A stretch of 64,000 nt of DNA from Tubulanus polymorphus (taxonomy: Eukaryota > Nemertea > Palaeonemertea > Tubulaniformes > Tubulanidae), in the NCBI RefSeq assembly GCF_964204645.1, contig NC_134031.1:6307001-6371000 (forward strand). The letters are read 5' to 3'. Each line of letters starts with the position of its first letter. The first letter of the stretch is position 1. Both the position numbers and the translations under genes were made by a program. Below, in pieces: positions 15,201-25,159 of this stretch. The notes beneath the pieces were generated by a model that was not told the DNA's origin, searched no databases, and saw nothing but the letters and a program-made list of their open reading frames with translations.

Positions 15201-15947
15201 TGTTGGGTAGATATGTTACTATAGCCACTCTAGACCTAGGCATTCTGGAATTTGTCTTGTGCGAGGTCGAAGTATACGGGATCAAACAAGAAGGCAAGCC
15301 TCTGTTTTCTCATTTTTCTGTTGTTCCGTTCGAAATTATTTTCTAAAGAAATGAGTCAGTTTCATTTGTAAGTTATCATGCTTTTCCGAGCATTGATACC
15401 ACATATTTTACTTAGCTTCAGAACGGACGATACAGTATTCAATCAGAGAACTGTTAACTGGTCTTCACTACCCCATTCGTGGATAGGACGTTGAACAAAA
15501 ATCTCTTTCGTTTCAGACCTGAACACGGAAAAAGTAAAACCAAGCAAGAAGGATAGAAAGATAGTCAACCCAGCCGTTATAATGGACAACGACCTACAAA
15601 CGTGCGGAAAGTTCAACAAAAATAACCCAGTCAGAATCAACCTAGCCGGTATCCGCCCGCGCGCTAGGCATCGTGCGCCGTTGGCCCTAGTCGCCCATGT
15701 ACCGGAAGAATCGTCGTGTAGTTACGCGCTGGAAAGTGACGTGAACGTGTTTTTTCCGGTAGGTGGCAGAACGGCCGAATCGTGTCGCTATTGGCAACGC
15801 TGCGTATTTCTGAATCATTACGTGGAAGGACGGGTGAGGCGATGCGAATTCATTTGCGAACATGCAGATAATAAAAAAGTGCCTATCAAAGAACTGATGG
15901 TTTACTCCAAAGGAAAACTATGCGAAATAAGCCTCGGATCATGTTAA
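3275..15947 (+). CDS. Secreted fucolectin-type lectin with PAN/apple-like module, 6 exons
   Basis: Exons: 3275-3366 minus its last base (coding ends 3365), 5831-5878, 13971-14198, 14604-14831, 15063-15293, 15517-15947. All five introns are phase 1, and the joined frame codes 418 aa. Residues 1-30 are a signal peptide (MAPTEK start, hydrophobic core, SPDCTA end). Residues 46-122 are Cys-rich (RYGDC, RKYCDRTDCCVGFHY) and resemble a PAN/apple fold. Residues 124-272 match the eel-fucolectin/F5-8 type C family: NFALRKPTSHSG, KAVDG, WWRVDL, SRTDSCC, GRYVTI, LCEVEVYG. Residues 276-418 have a basic linker, then a Cys-rich module that may be a diverged second jelly roll (MDNDLQTCGKF). By family it should bind sugar outside the cell, as in recognition or defence lectins. 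The last intron uses a GC donor (CAAGAAG/GCAAGC). Exon 2 is short (48 nt) and the next intron is about 8 kb. The fucolectin call is firm; the PAN and C-terminal calls are inference. Confidence 0.85.
4118..4484. mobile_element. Foldback element with degenerate CCCTAA core
   Basis: The arm GATATTTTGCCAATGCGGC (near 4123) is inverted as GCCGCATTGGCAAAATATC (near 4463). The interior holds loosely spaced ACCCTAA/ACCCTTA words between 4290 and 4385. It lies in the lectin intron 1. Confidence 0.6.
7119..7304. mobile_element. Foldback MITE with palindromic TTCGACTTATTATGTCGAA core
   Basis: Terminal arms TACGGAAGCCCCTAGGTGAC and GTCACCAAGGGGCTTCCGTA frame several direct and inverted copies of TTTCGACTTATTATGTCGAA. 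Almost the whole element can fold on itself. It lies in the lectin intron 2. Confidence 0.75.
8580..8742. mobile_element. Foldback element, family A, right half
   Basis: GCCGAAACGTTGCTCGAAAT, then TTTTTGGCCGCATTTATTGT and GTATCCTTTCGACTCACC, match the right half of the other family A copies. The left arm is not clearly present. Confidence 0.55.
9320..9507. mobile_element. MITE with TTATAACGCCA ends
   Basis: AAGTCCCTTATATAACGCCA at left and TGGCGTTATAACGGACTTTG at right are inverted; more GTTATAACGCCA words occur inside. It lies in the lectin intron 2. Confidence 0.6.
10910..11290. mobile_element. Pair of inverted tRNA-derived SINE-like copies
   Basis: A minus-strand copy around 10915-10990 (GGTTCGAATCC at 10931-10921, preceded by ACCATCA) and a plus-strand copy around 11160-11240 (GCCATCAGGTTCGAATC) share the same pre-B-box segment, including TTTCGTACCGTGCC and TTTCATGCCGTGCC. 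They face each other in the large lectin intron. Two further B-box-like sites on the minus strand occur at 11565-11576 and 11689-11700. Confidence 0.5.
11793..11918. repeat. Short tandem repeat, about 20-bp unit
   Basis: About six imperfect copies of a unit like TTTATCCTTCACGTTATGAG occur in a row inside the large intron of the lectin gene. Variants change the TATGA part (GTCATGAC, GTTGCTAC, GTTATAGG). Confidence 0.7.
14282..14523. mobile_element. MITE, family C (GGTGGCTGAT ends), lectin intron
   Basis: The left end AATGGTGGCTGATTCGGGC faces the inverse-like right end GGTCAAAATCAACCACCGTA. It is a diverged pair in the lectin intron between exons ending 14198 and starting 14604. The same terminus recurs at 17309 and near 30781-30801. 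Confidence 0.5.
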
Positions 15948-15993
15948 AACGTGTTTTCCATAGATTAACACACACACAAAAAAACCATTTCTG

Positions 15994-15999
15994 AATAAA
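15994..15999 (+). promoter_or_regulatory. Poly-A signal of the lectin gene
   Basis: AATAAA lies 47 bases after the lectin stop codon, preceded by a CA-rich and A-rich stretch. It is the canonical hexamer at a normal distance, so it probably sets the 3' end of that transcript. Confidence 0.65.
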
Positions 16000-16978
16000 G
16001 CTTTGATTTTAGTATTTAGGCACAGTTACTGCCTCCCATCCTTAAATGTTTTGTCTCATAGCATATTCCCACAAATTTCAAAGGGCATAATAGTCGTTAA
16101 TGTTTGTTGCAGGGCCGGGTTTATTAGAGTCAAACTGTTACAGGGTAAAAATGCAGTGACATTTTAAAAAAGCTATAATATGACAATATTTCTGTTGTGG
16201 ATCAGTATTCATTTCTGTCGAGATAAAGCTCGTGTTTTTATATGTTATGTCGTTTCAAGCATATTTTTCTTCTTAACTCGTGTACCGTAACGTCCTTCGA
16301 TGTTTCCATTCAAATAAAAGCAACTGACAATTTTCGATGAACTCGTAGAAGTTCGTGTGTTTTTCTATCAATCGAGCGCCGGGTGATTCCTCAACCCCGG
16401 CTAGAATTATGCTTTCCCTCCTGCCAGGCATTAGTTCATTATCTCGTTGATTAATTTGGAGTAAAAATATACCGCTTGCACGATACCGACGTCGGTTCCA
16501 AATTTATCAGACGATTATCGCATGTTGCCGCCAAGAAGTGATAAGTTTCCTAGCTTTTCGCTTGTAAAAAAAACCGAGGACTTCATGTGAATCTATGTTT
16601 TTTGTCGACCGAGGAAGGACAAGGCAGTAGAAACGTCTACTAGCTAAGCTGGGATTGATTGAAAAGATTAGATTGAAATTGTAAGGTGAGTTGGTTAGCT
16701 GCGTAGTGGCATAGCACGCACATTTACCCTTCAAAATGTATCGGGTGCATGCAGTGCAATTATGAACACAAAAAATGTATGTAGCATCATTACATAAAGA
16801 TATCTGTAAAAATGAATCAAGGAAGCTGACCAATAAGGTTACAATTTAATACAATAATGTTCTATTGCAACTTCCAAAATAAATCTTCGAAATTCGTAAT
16901 CAAATCAGCATTAAACTTAACTGTATCATTATTCCTCTTGTGAATTGTTAAAAAGTGAAATAAGTCATATTAGGTGAA

Positions 16979-19900
16979 ATGAAAACGAACAAAGTTGCAG
17001 CAGCGCTTTTGGAGGTGCATCAATCAGGAGAGGAGGTTTCAACGTCAGCCGATCTTACAACTCATCAATGGGACAAAGCTATCCACGAAGCAGTCATCAC
17101 CGGAGGTGATGGAAACCGCAAAGGATTGATTAACTTATTCAAAGCGTCCGACCCGAGCTCTAAAAAGGGTATTAAAGAACTTTTTAAGAATTCAGTGTGA
17201 ATACATTGGAATCTCCGTAGGCTCAGTTACTTCTGGACTATTGAATCAGCAAATGCCTTCTGGGTGCTTGTGTATCTAAATATCTTCCAGTTGGAGATAC
17301 AATTTACTATGGTGGCTGATTTTGGCCATACTAAAAAACTTTCTGTATGGCTAGAGGAACGAAAAAAAACATTTTCACATTGGCAGTTATTTGGTTTTCT
17401 CGCGCGAGAATTGAAAACTCTTGGTTTTCTCGCGCGAACATTTTGGTTTTCTCAAGTTTGGTTTTTTTTTCGCGCGAGAATGTGTGTGCAATTGGTTTTC
17501 TCGCGCGAGAATTCAAAAGTCTTGAGTTCTCGTGCGAGAAAGCCAAAAAACGGGCCAATGTGAAAAAGTTCTTATCGTAGCTCTAGCCCTACAGAAAATA
17601 TTTGACTATGGCTCGAATCAGCCACCATATTGTACGGCATTTTACAATCAAAGTTTTTATGTTTATAGAATGCAATAAAATCTCTAGGCCTATCACCGGA
17701 ACAGGCTTATATTTACAATGAGGAAGCAACACACAATTAGTGCGTGTGTTCTGATTTATGCATCTTAATATTCCAGGAAAGCGAATACAAATGTTTAAAC
17801 TTCTGTTCCTGACAATGATACCGATATTTACACTATGCGTGCTGACAATTCTGGACATGGCTGTCATAAATAGAAACAACATCATAAAAGGGTATGTTTT
17901 GTGTGCGTAGACGTTTCAGTGTTCTAATTTCAATCCTTATTCTGATAGAACAGAATATATACGATATGCACATTTTTCTCCAGTCAAGGTAATTTAGGAT
18001 TTTTTGTAAGTGATAATTGTTTGTTAGCCCGTTTTCTTCATTGGTTCCATCCTGAATACCTAATCAGAAATCCAGAAAAAATCTAAAATTTCCTTTTCAT
18101 GTACATGTTAATATCTATATTCATATTCATTTGTTTCTCAGCATGATACGGGACGTGATCAAATTTAGTACCGAAGCTGGTACGCTGGTTCACCAATTGC
18201 AAAAAGAACGGGATATGACGACACTCCATCTGAGCACGCTGGGCTCAGAAACGCGTATGTTTCTGAAAGAAGTTTACCCGCAGGTCGACATGGCCGTCAG
18301 CAAAATGTCTAAATGGCAAGGTAACACGAAGAAGGACGGCGCGCATTTCCGAACTAAGTTCGAGTTCCAGCAGCTGCTCATGGAGCACAGACTACGGCTG
18401 AAACCAGAAAATACGAACGTCTACAAAGAAATTGATTTCTACACGCGAACGATCGCCGTGTTCATCGACTGGATGTACGACGCCATTCAAGAATCACGTG
18501 ACGGGGACGTATGGCGCACCCTGGTGGCGTACCAATTACTGGTAATGGCAAAGGAAGACCTAGGAATCGAAAGAACCTTAGGTGGATTGTACTACAGCAA
18601 AGGGCGTTTTTCAAGTTATAAAGATTATCTCTGGTGGCTGGAAAGACATCATGCTGGTACGTAGGCCAATCTCCTTCCCTAAGAATATTCATTGCCAGGA
18701 ATGCAGTACCCTCCATCTAAAAAGTTTATAAATGCTTTTTGGACTAATTCAGTAACCGATGATTTTGACGTTCCTTTCTCTTGATCAGGTATTGGTAATT
18801 TGGAAACCGCTATTCAGTTCAGCGGTTTCGTCGCTAAAATCATGGAGGAGGAAAAGAATTCACACCGCAAGAATTTCACTTTGTCCATTACGAGCATGCG
18901 AGAAGAAATTAGTCGTAACGATTACATGTCGACAAACGCCTCCCTCGAAATGAGCACTTGGTGGTTTGATAACATGACCATCTACATGGATATGTATTTC
19001 AAAGTTCAAGTTAAACTGGCCGATTACATCATGGAGCGTCTCGGGGCCTCTATCCTCCGAGATGTCAAAGATATATCAGTCGGTATAGGGCTATTCATGA
19101 TAGTTTTAGTAATATGTCCGGTGATCATCGTATCGGTCAGGGCTATTATGAACGACGTTCAGCGCTACGCCTTCGCCCTGGTCGACCGCTCGCACGACTT
19201 AAACGTGGAGCGTCAGCGCACGAATCAGCTCTTGTACCAGTTGCTGCCGAAACCGGTGGCTGCCCAGCTAAAGCGCAATAAACACGTAGCCGCTGAAGTT
19301 TACGACGACGCCACCGTATTTTTTTCCGATATCGTAGGATTTACGAAAATCTGTTCTAATTGCAGCCCGATGCAGGTACCCTCTTCTATTGAGAGATAAC
19401 TACAATACGACGATTGATAAACCCATAAACGAAAATAATCTTAAACCAGCACTACCAATATTTGCATCTATCATCACTTAAATCTAGCGATAGAGTTCTT
19501 ACTTTCCGAAATATGTTTTCTCTAACTGCATTTTAAATTCTAATCAATTCTAGGTCATCGATATGTTAAACAACATATACAGCTTGTTCGATGGCCGCAT
19601 AGAACTCTACAACGTCTACAAGGTTGAAACAATCGGCGATGGATACATGGTCGTTTCTGGTAAGTTCGTGCGCCTATATTCATTAGTCCAAATTCGGTCA
19701 TGTACATGAACAATGAAGCGTGGCTGAGATAATGCGGTAAAAACTACAAAAATAACTATCAAAACCACCTCCTTTTTAAGATGAATTCGTAGTCTTAACG
19801 GCAGGAATAACTCGCGAGGACAAAATTTGCAATCTAATGGGGCATTCTGACATTGATCTCATTAAGCATGACATACGGAAATATTTCTCGAAACTTTATT

Positions 19901-21910
19901 TTCTCATTCCTGTTTACCTTTGATTGATAAGCCAACACGAGTGACTTGTGACTCTACGTCTTTAATAGATAAAATATCTTGTAACGATTTGCAAAATATT
20001 CAAAAATCTGGGTTTGTTACAACCGATATAGAATCGTAGCTTCATTTCAAACTCGTTTGTTAGTCGTCGCGCTGTTTTTGTTGTAGGTGTGCCCAAACGG
20101 AACGGCAATAAACACGTCTATGAAATCTGCATGATGTCGCTCGACCTGATGCACCACATTACTCATATAATCATTCCGCATCTGCCCGGATTGAAAATGA
20201 AACTACGAATCGGTGTCAACACAGGTAAAAAGTAGATATACCACGGTGAATAGTTCTGTCGTTTTATAGAATGTTAAAATAAACGCAGGGTTTTAGCGTA
20301 ACACATTATTTTCATTGAGTCGAGATGATACACAATATCCTCGTAAGATGAATAACGAGAGAAATCCCACATTAGGTTCAGCCAAAAAATGAAAAGTTCT
20401 ATAGTAAAATGGTTTATACTTCGAGCAAAGATATGACACGGCTGATGATGGCTAAAAGTACTTAGCCGTAACGTTACTCGAAATATATACCATTTTACTA
20501 TAGCAATTCTCATTTTTGGCTGAATTTATATAAAAGATATATAATAATATATAATACTGCGATTTCGTTGTTATAATTTTCGATGATAGGATCCTGTGTG
20601 GCGGGTGTCGTCGGATTCAAGATGCCCAGGTACTGCTTATTCGGGAACACGGTGACGACGGCTTCTATTCTGGAGCAAACAAGTTTGCGTAAGTTTATGT
20701 CACGTTATTCAAAATGAACTAGGTGGAACTTTAGGTCCGTGCATAAATATCCTTACCCTGAAATACTGGCTCTATTTCCACGTCAGATAAGAGAATATCT
20801 GGGAATCTAGGCTTCAACATAGATTCCTGAAAACTAGAATGTTTTTGATAGTTGAAATTTTGTCATGTGCACCACTACTGATTTTGATATCTTTTGAACA
20901 GCAAACAAAATTCAGATGAGTCGTTCTAGTAAATTGTTACTGGATAGTGTAGATGACGATTTCATCACCAATAAAAGAATGTCAGAAGAATCAGAGTTGA
21001 AGGTAAATTTTTCAGACGTATGTAATAAGTGTACAATAGCTGTGGTCTTTCAGAAAAACAGAAGATCTATTATCCTTCAAATTCGATTAAATTGCAGGAA
21101 CTCGGATGCACGGAAACATTTTGGCTGGACGGAAAGAAAGGATTCGAAGATAGGCTGCCGTGTTTCCCTGCGTGCCAAGTCGTATCTCCATTAATGCCGG
21201 GTGACCATTCTGCCAGTGCTCTCCCATCGTGGATTACGTCATCTCCCGTATCGATGGCGGAATCGTTTGTCACGCCGCTGAGAGGTTGGTATGCATGATT
21301 TATAGAGGTGTAAAATTGTCGCGCATCAATCGCTTCTTCAGCGGTAAATACACCGTTTATCACACATCGGTCTTCACTTATATTTTTAGCGATCACTCCT
21401 CCAACGTAAGCGAAAACGGTCGAAGTTCCCCAGGTACGGTAGACTCGTTCGAATGCTCTCAAAACGAAATTCTCTTGACGTATATACTTATTATTTTCAA
21501 TTTGGAAGTTGGAAGTGTACATTACGAGGTGCATTTGGTATTGATGGTTTTTCTAGATTATTTACTGAAAGATACATTCACTATTCTCATTCTCTGTGTC
21601 CTAGATGATATGTTGATGGGATCAGCTATCTTGATTAAATTCCACTTTTTCTAAACTTTATAATCTCCGATTAGGATGAATAAAATCCAGTACGCGGTCC
21701 CAGTTTGCGTAAGCCGCGGGTGCAGAGTATCACCGTGAAATGGATCATATTATGTTCGGACTGATATCATTATTGGGATTAAATCTACTATTTATTTTTC
21801 AAGCAGGAACCAATTCTTTCGTGTCATCGGACGCAGCACAGAGGAGTTTCTTAAGTATGCAGGATGAATTGGACTCGGAAATAAAGCTACCCCGGACGGA
21901 CAGTCTTTGA
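16979..21910 (+). CDS. NIT-domain membrane guanylate cyclase (NIT-GC), 10 exons
   Basis: Exons: 16979-17168, 17777-17891, 18142-18656, 18789-19375, 19554-19659, 20087-20224, 20590-20688, 20902-21002, 21098-21284, 21807-21910; joined, 713 aa. Order: cytosolic N-terminus; TM1 about 70-92 ([20 protein letters not shown]); an extracellular NIT domain about 105-345 with the typical [14 protein letters not shown]2 about 369-391 ([18 protein letters not shown]); a linker helix ([15 protein letters not shown]); and a class III cyclase domain from about 447. Seen in the cyclase: FFSDIVGFT and GDGYMVVSG (metal-binding Asp), KVETIGD (guanine-selecting Glu), RYCLFG (guanine-contact Cys). The canonical FGDTVNTASRM reads [11 protein letters not shown], so the catalytic Asn and Arg are replaced by Thr573 and Ile577. 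NIT-GCs are reported in Platynereis as nitric-oxide-linked, membrane-tethered cyclases. The first exon is the weakest part: its donor (AAGG/GTATTA) is poor, and a second phase-1 donor (GGAG/GTGATG) near 17105 would also keep frame. Confidence 0.88.
17307..17632. mobile_element. MITE, family C, with TTCTCGCGCGAGAA array (NIT-GC intron 1)
   Basis: Ends TATGGTGGCTGATTTTGGCC and GGCTCGAATCAGCCACCATA form terminal inverted repeats with TA at each border, as in Tc1/mariner-derived MITEs. Between them are about five copies of the palindrome TTCTCGCGCGAGAA or close variants (about 17397, 17425, 17470, 17500, 17527), spaced about 28-45 bases apart. Both strands are accidentally open in several frames. 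It lies in the first NIT-GC intron. Confidence 0.7.
20305..20535. mobile_element. Foldback element, family A copy 3 (NIT-GC intron)
   Basis: Left arm TCGAGATGATACACAATATC and GAGAAATCCCACATTAGGTT; right arm CTCATTTTTGGCTGAATTTA. The centre contains GATGATGGCTAAAAG. It lies in the cyclase intron between exons ending 20224 and starting 20590. Confidence 0.7.
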
Positions 21911-21945
21911 CGGTGTTAACGAAACGTTCCATGATCTATCTACGA

Positions 21946-21951
21946 AATAAA
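21946..21951 (+). promoter_or_regulatory. Poly-A signal of the NIT-GC gene
   Basis: AATAAA lies 35 bases after the TGA stop of the cyclase, at a normal distance for cleavage and polyadenylation. Confidence 0.6.
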
Positions 21952-22491
21952 ATGTAGTTCACACTTTCAATCACAATCATATACATCATAAAACATTAGT
22001 GTATATGTTAGATGTTGAAGGATGTAAATTTAAATACATGTATACGTTAGACACCAAGAACTAAAAGTATTATATGTATTTTGAAATGAATGTACACATT
22101 ATAGTTGCTATAGTTTATAGATGTTCATCAGAATATATAAGACGTGTATAACTCTGACATCTGAATTGTATTTCCGAATTTAATTCATCACGATGGCTAT
22201 CGCGTTCGAAATGTCCAAACGGAATAACAAAAGATTAGTTTCTTCCGATCCACCCATTCCCATTACCAAAACAGGAACTCGCAGTTTTGAGAAAAAAATG
22301 GGAACTAATGGAAAAAAGATACATCGTTTCTCATGGCCGTCCAGGTAGCTAAAATCCGTGAAACAAAAAACGGAGAAGAAAAATCAATTTGATAAAAAAT
22401 CCGGCCGAATCAGTTCCGTGACATTTTCATTATTTCTATAAAATACATAAACAGCCGGGTGGGTGTAGAAAAGTCTGGGTCATGTTTAGGG
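21952..22491. other. Short spacer between convergent NIT-GC and GH31 genes
   Basis: The two genes end tail to tail about 580 bases apart. The gap has AT-rich sequence and no repeat or frame of note; both 3' UTRs probably fill much of it. Confidence 0.5.
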
Positions 22492-24897
22492 CTAAACGTT
22501 CTTTGTGAAAGTTGGTATCTTTTCTAGTGGTACAGGGTAGTGCTTTAACCATTTCGGTCCCACGTGAACGTCTGAAGTTGTGTCGTCTGTCCAGCTTCCT
22601 GACGGTACATAAATATCTCGCATTGTTGCATCCTTGTCCAGAATTGGTGCTACGAGAATTTCGTCGCCAACGACAAATTGCGAGTCTATCGTGTGACAGA
22701 CAGAATCAGTCGGATCAATCCACCACAAAGGTCGTAGAATAGGGCTTCCTGTAATAAAGATACATATATTTGCTCAAAGCTCACAACATCATCATCAATA
22801 ATTTGGCCATAGTGCGAATTTTGTGACCATTTCCTTCATCGACAACCGATGAATAGATCTAAATCTTTAATGCGCTCTACAGTAGACTATGCACAAGTCG
22901 GATCTAGTTGGATTGTAAAAATGTGTCCGACTTGAGTGATATCCGAGTTGGATGTTATGCATTTCATACTGTCACAGAAATACAGTAGAACCCGCTTGGT
23001 TCGGATCATTTGGGACCAACGAAATTAATCCACTTTACGGGAACTCCGAATTAAAATTTATTTTCCTATGATTTTAATGAACAAATGGACAGCAAAAATT
23101 AGGCTGATCGGGATTATGCGGATTTGACTTATTTCAAATAACATCCGAGTTGATCCGATCCGACTTGGACAGAGTCCGCTGTACAAGGAACCCTTGTATT
23201 GTGTAAAAAGTGCATGTTCATTTGGCTTAATTCTTACCATCGACAGCAGTCGTCTGGGCGGCTCTGACTATAGCTGGGTAGACAATCTGGTCGTGGATCT
23301 CCACCAGATGTTTACATACAGCGACGACCTGATGGTCGTATTGCCAGGGCGCGATGGAGAACTGCATTGCCGGAAAATACGCCGTAACCTGGGCCCATCG
23401 AACGAATAATTCTCTATCGGGTATTTTCCCCACATCGGACCCGTTGTAAGCATTGCCACCTATCATATCCGGTAGCACAAATGGATATCCAAGCAGTCCG
23501 AAGAGTAACGCTTTCGGGATAAGCGATCTTAAACCGTTGTCGTACCCCCACTTGGAATCCAAGTCCATGATTCTCACGAATAAACCGTGACGTTGCGTCC
23601 GGTAGCCGCTCCGTACCTCGACCAAATTACCAAATATGGACGCCATGTCAACGAACAGTGTAGTATAGTTTGAAATATCATCCTTAATTTCGTCCGTAGA
23701 GCTAAATTTTGGAAGGATCGGTAAAAAGTTCGCTTCTCCGGCATCGAACTTAAACGAATCGATTTTATACTGCTTTTGAAATGCAGTCAACCGCGAGACG
23801 AACCAGTCGAACGCAGCGGGGTTGGTGACGTCCAATATGGCCGCGTTTTCCCCTTGCCACCAAGCCACGTGACCGGGATTATCGCCCATTTCATTCTGAA
23901 CCCAAAACCGATGACGACGACCATCGTCGTACGCGGCGGAATCACAATTAGCAAATGGATGTACCCAAACTGTAACGAGGAATCCATTTTCGTGGAGCTT
24001 CTCGACCATACCGGATGCATCTGGAAATTTTGCCGCGTCGAAGTCGAATTCACCATATTCACTAGAGTATTTATCATCAATTTCTAACTGACTGAAGAGG
24101 AAGTTGTGTTCGAGTATTTCGAGCGAGAATTGTAGTACTTTTTCCTGATCGATATCCGCTTTAAAGCGAGCCCAGGTCGACCAAATAGGCCGCCGAATCA
24201 TAGACGTATGGGGAATACTTTTTGGCCATCCGAGGAACCTTTTCTGCGCAAACTGATGAACGCTTTTGATACTATTTCCGATTAATATCGTGTAAGACAG
24301 ATGTAATGGTTCTGAAACGTGTTCGTATCGTTCCTTATTGTCGGCTCGGAGACGGAGCCGACCATCTCGATTCTGATTTAAACTTACATAAAGCGGCACG
24401 CCGGGGTCAACTACGACGGCAAACCCGCTAGTCGAGACCCAATAACGTTCCTGTACCGATCCATGCCCGGGTACGAAGTTGAACGGATCTTTCGTTATAT
24501 ACGCGCTCATACCGTGCATCTGTTCGTTGATCGGCCAACGTTGCTCGTAGATCTCAGCACCTCCAAACCAAAACGCGTCGTCCAGCACGATGGCATCTTC
24601 TAGTGGAAGGTTCGGGCGCGTGGCTTCCCGACGGATTTGTATCCGACATGGATCACCACCTCGAACATGATCTTCCGTTATTTGTAGTGTAGCGTCGTCA
24701 GAGACGTACCGATGCGTGTTGGCATTACCCCGGTCCTCGGTCTTAGATCTTGTAAACGATCCACCTAGTGATTCTATTTTCAGTATTTGCCTCTCGCCTC
24801 TGCGGATCGTCAACTCATTATTAACTACTTCGAATTCTACAACCATTGCACTGTCTAATGGATACGCACCAATAAATGAACGTAATATCAAGTAAAC
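22492..24897 (-). CDS. GH31 glycosidase, MYORG-like (alpha-galactosidase type), 2 exons visible
   Basis: Exons on the minus strand: 24897-23238 and 22748-22492, joined in phase 1 at VDG/GSPILRPLWW. From the first ATG (24846) it codes 621 aa, but the frame stays open upstream (VYLILRSFIGAYPLDSAM) to a consensus acceptor at 24897, so a 5' exon, possibly with the type II membrane anchor known for MYORG, is probably missing from this model. Family hallmarks: WPINEQMHGMSAYITKDPF; KFDAGEANF with the nucleophile Asp (codon 23745-23743); RIMDLDSKWGYDNGL with the acid/base Asp; LPDMIGGNAY; and in exon 2 FVVGDEILVAPILDKD followed by VYVP-like IYVPSGSW. GH31 enzymes hydrolyse alpha-glycosides; the MYORG branch is known as an ER/Golgi alpha-galactosidase. 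Both catalytic Asp residues are present, so it should be active. Family membership is very secure; the substrate is inferred from the branch. Confidence 0.9.
22983..23192. mobile_element. MITE with ACAGTAGAACCCGC end (GH31 intron)
   Basis: ACAGTAGAACCCGCTTGGTT at left and CGACTTGGACAGAGTCCGCT then GTACA at right resemble pogo/Tigger termini. It lies in the single visible GH31 intron. Confidence 0.5.
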
Positions 24898-25159
24898 CTG
24901 CGTATACTTACAGATACATTTTTCAACAAAATTTTTTGTATGTACGGATATACTGCTGCTACACTACGGCTGTTGTACAAAGCGCAGTGCGAGCCCGATC
25001 GATAAACCCGCTACCCGTACTCGATATACGGCGATAACGGTTGTCAGAATGTGTAGACTGGTTGTCGGTCTCTATTTTCGAATGCAGGTGGCCTATGTGC
25101 AGGTGGGAAGTGTTCACCAGATGGCGCGAACGATAGTCATCTGAAATAATCTAATGGAA

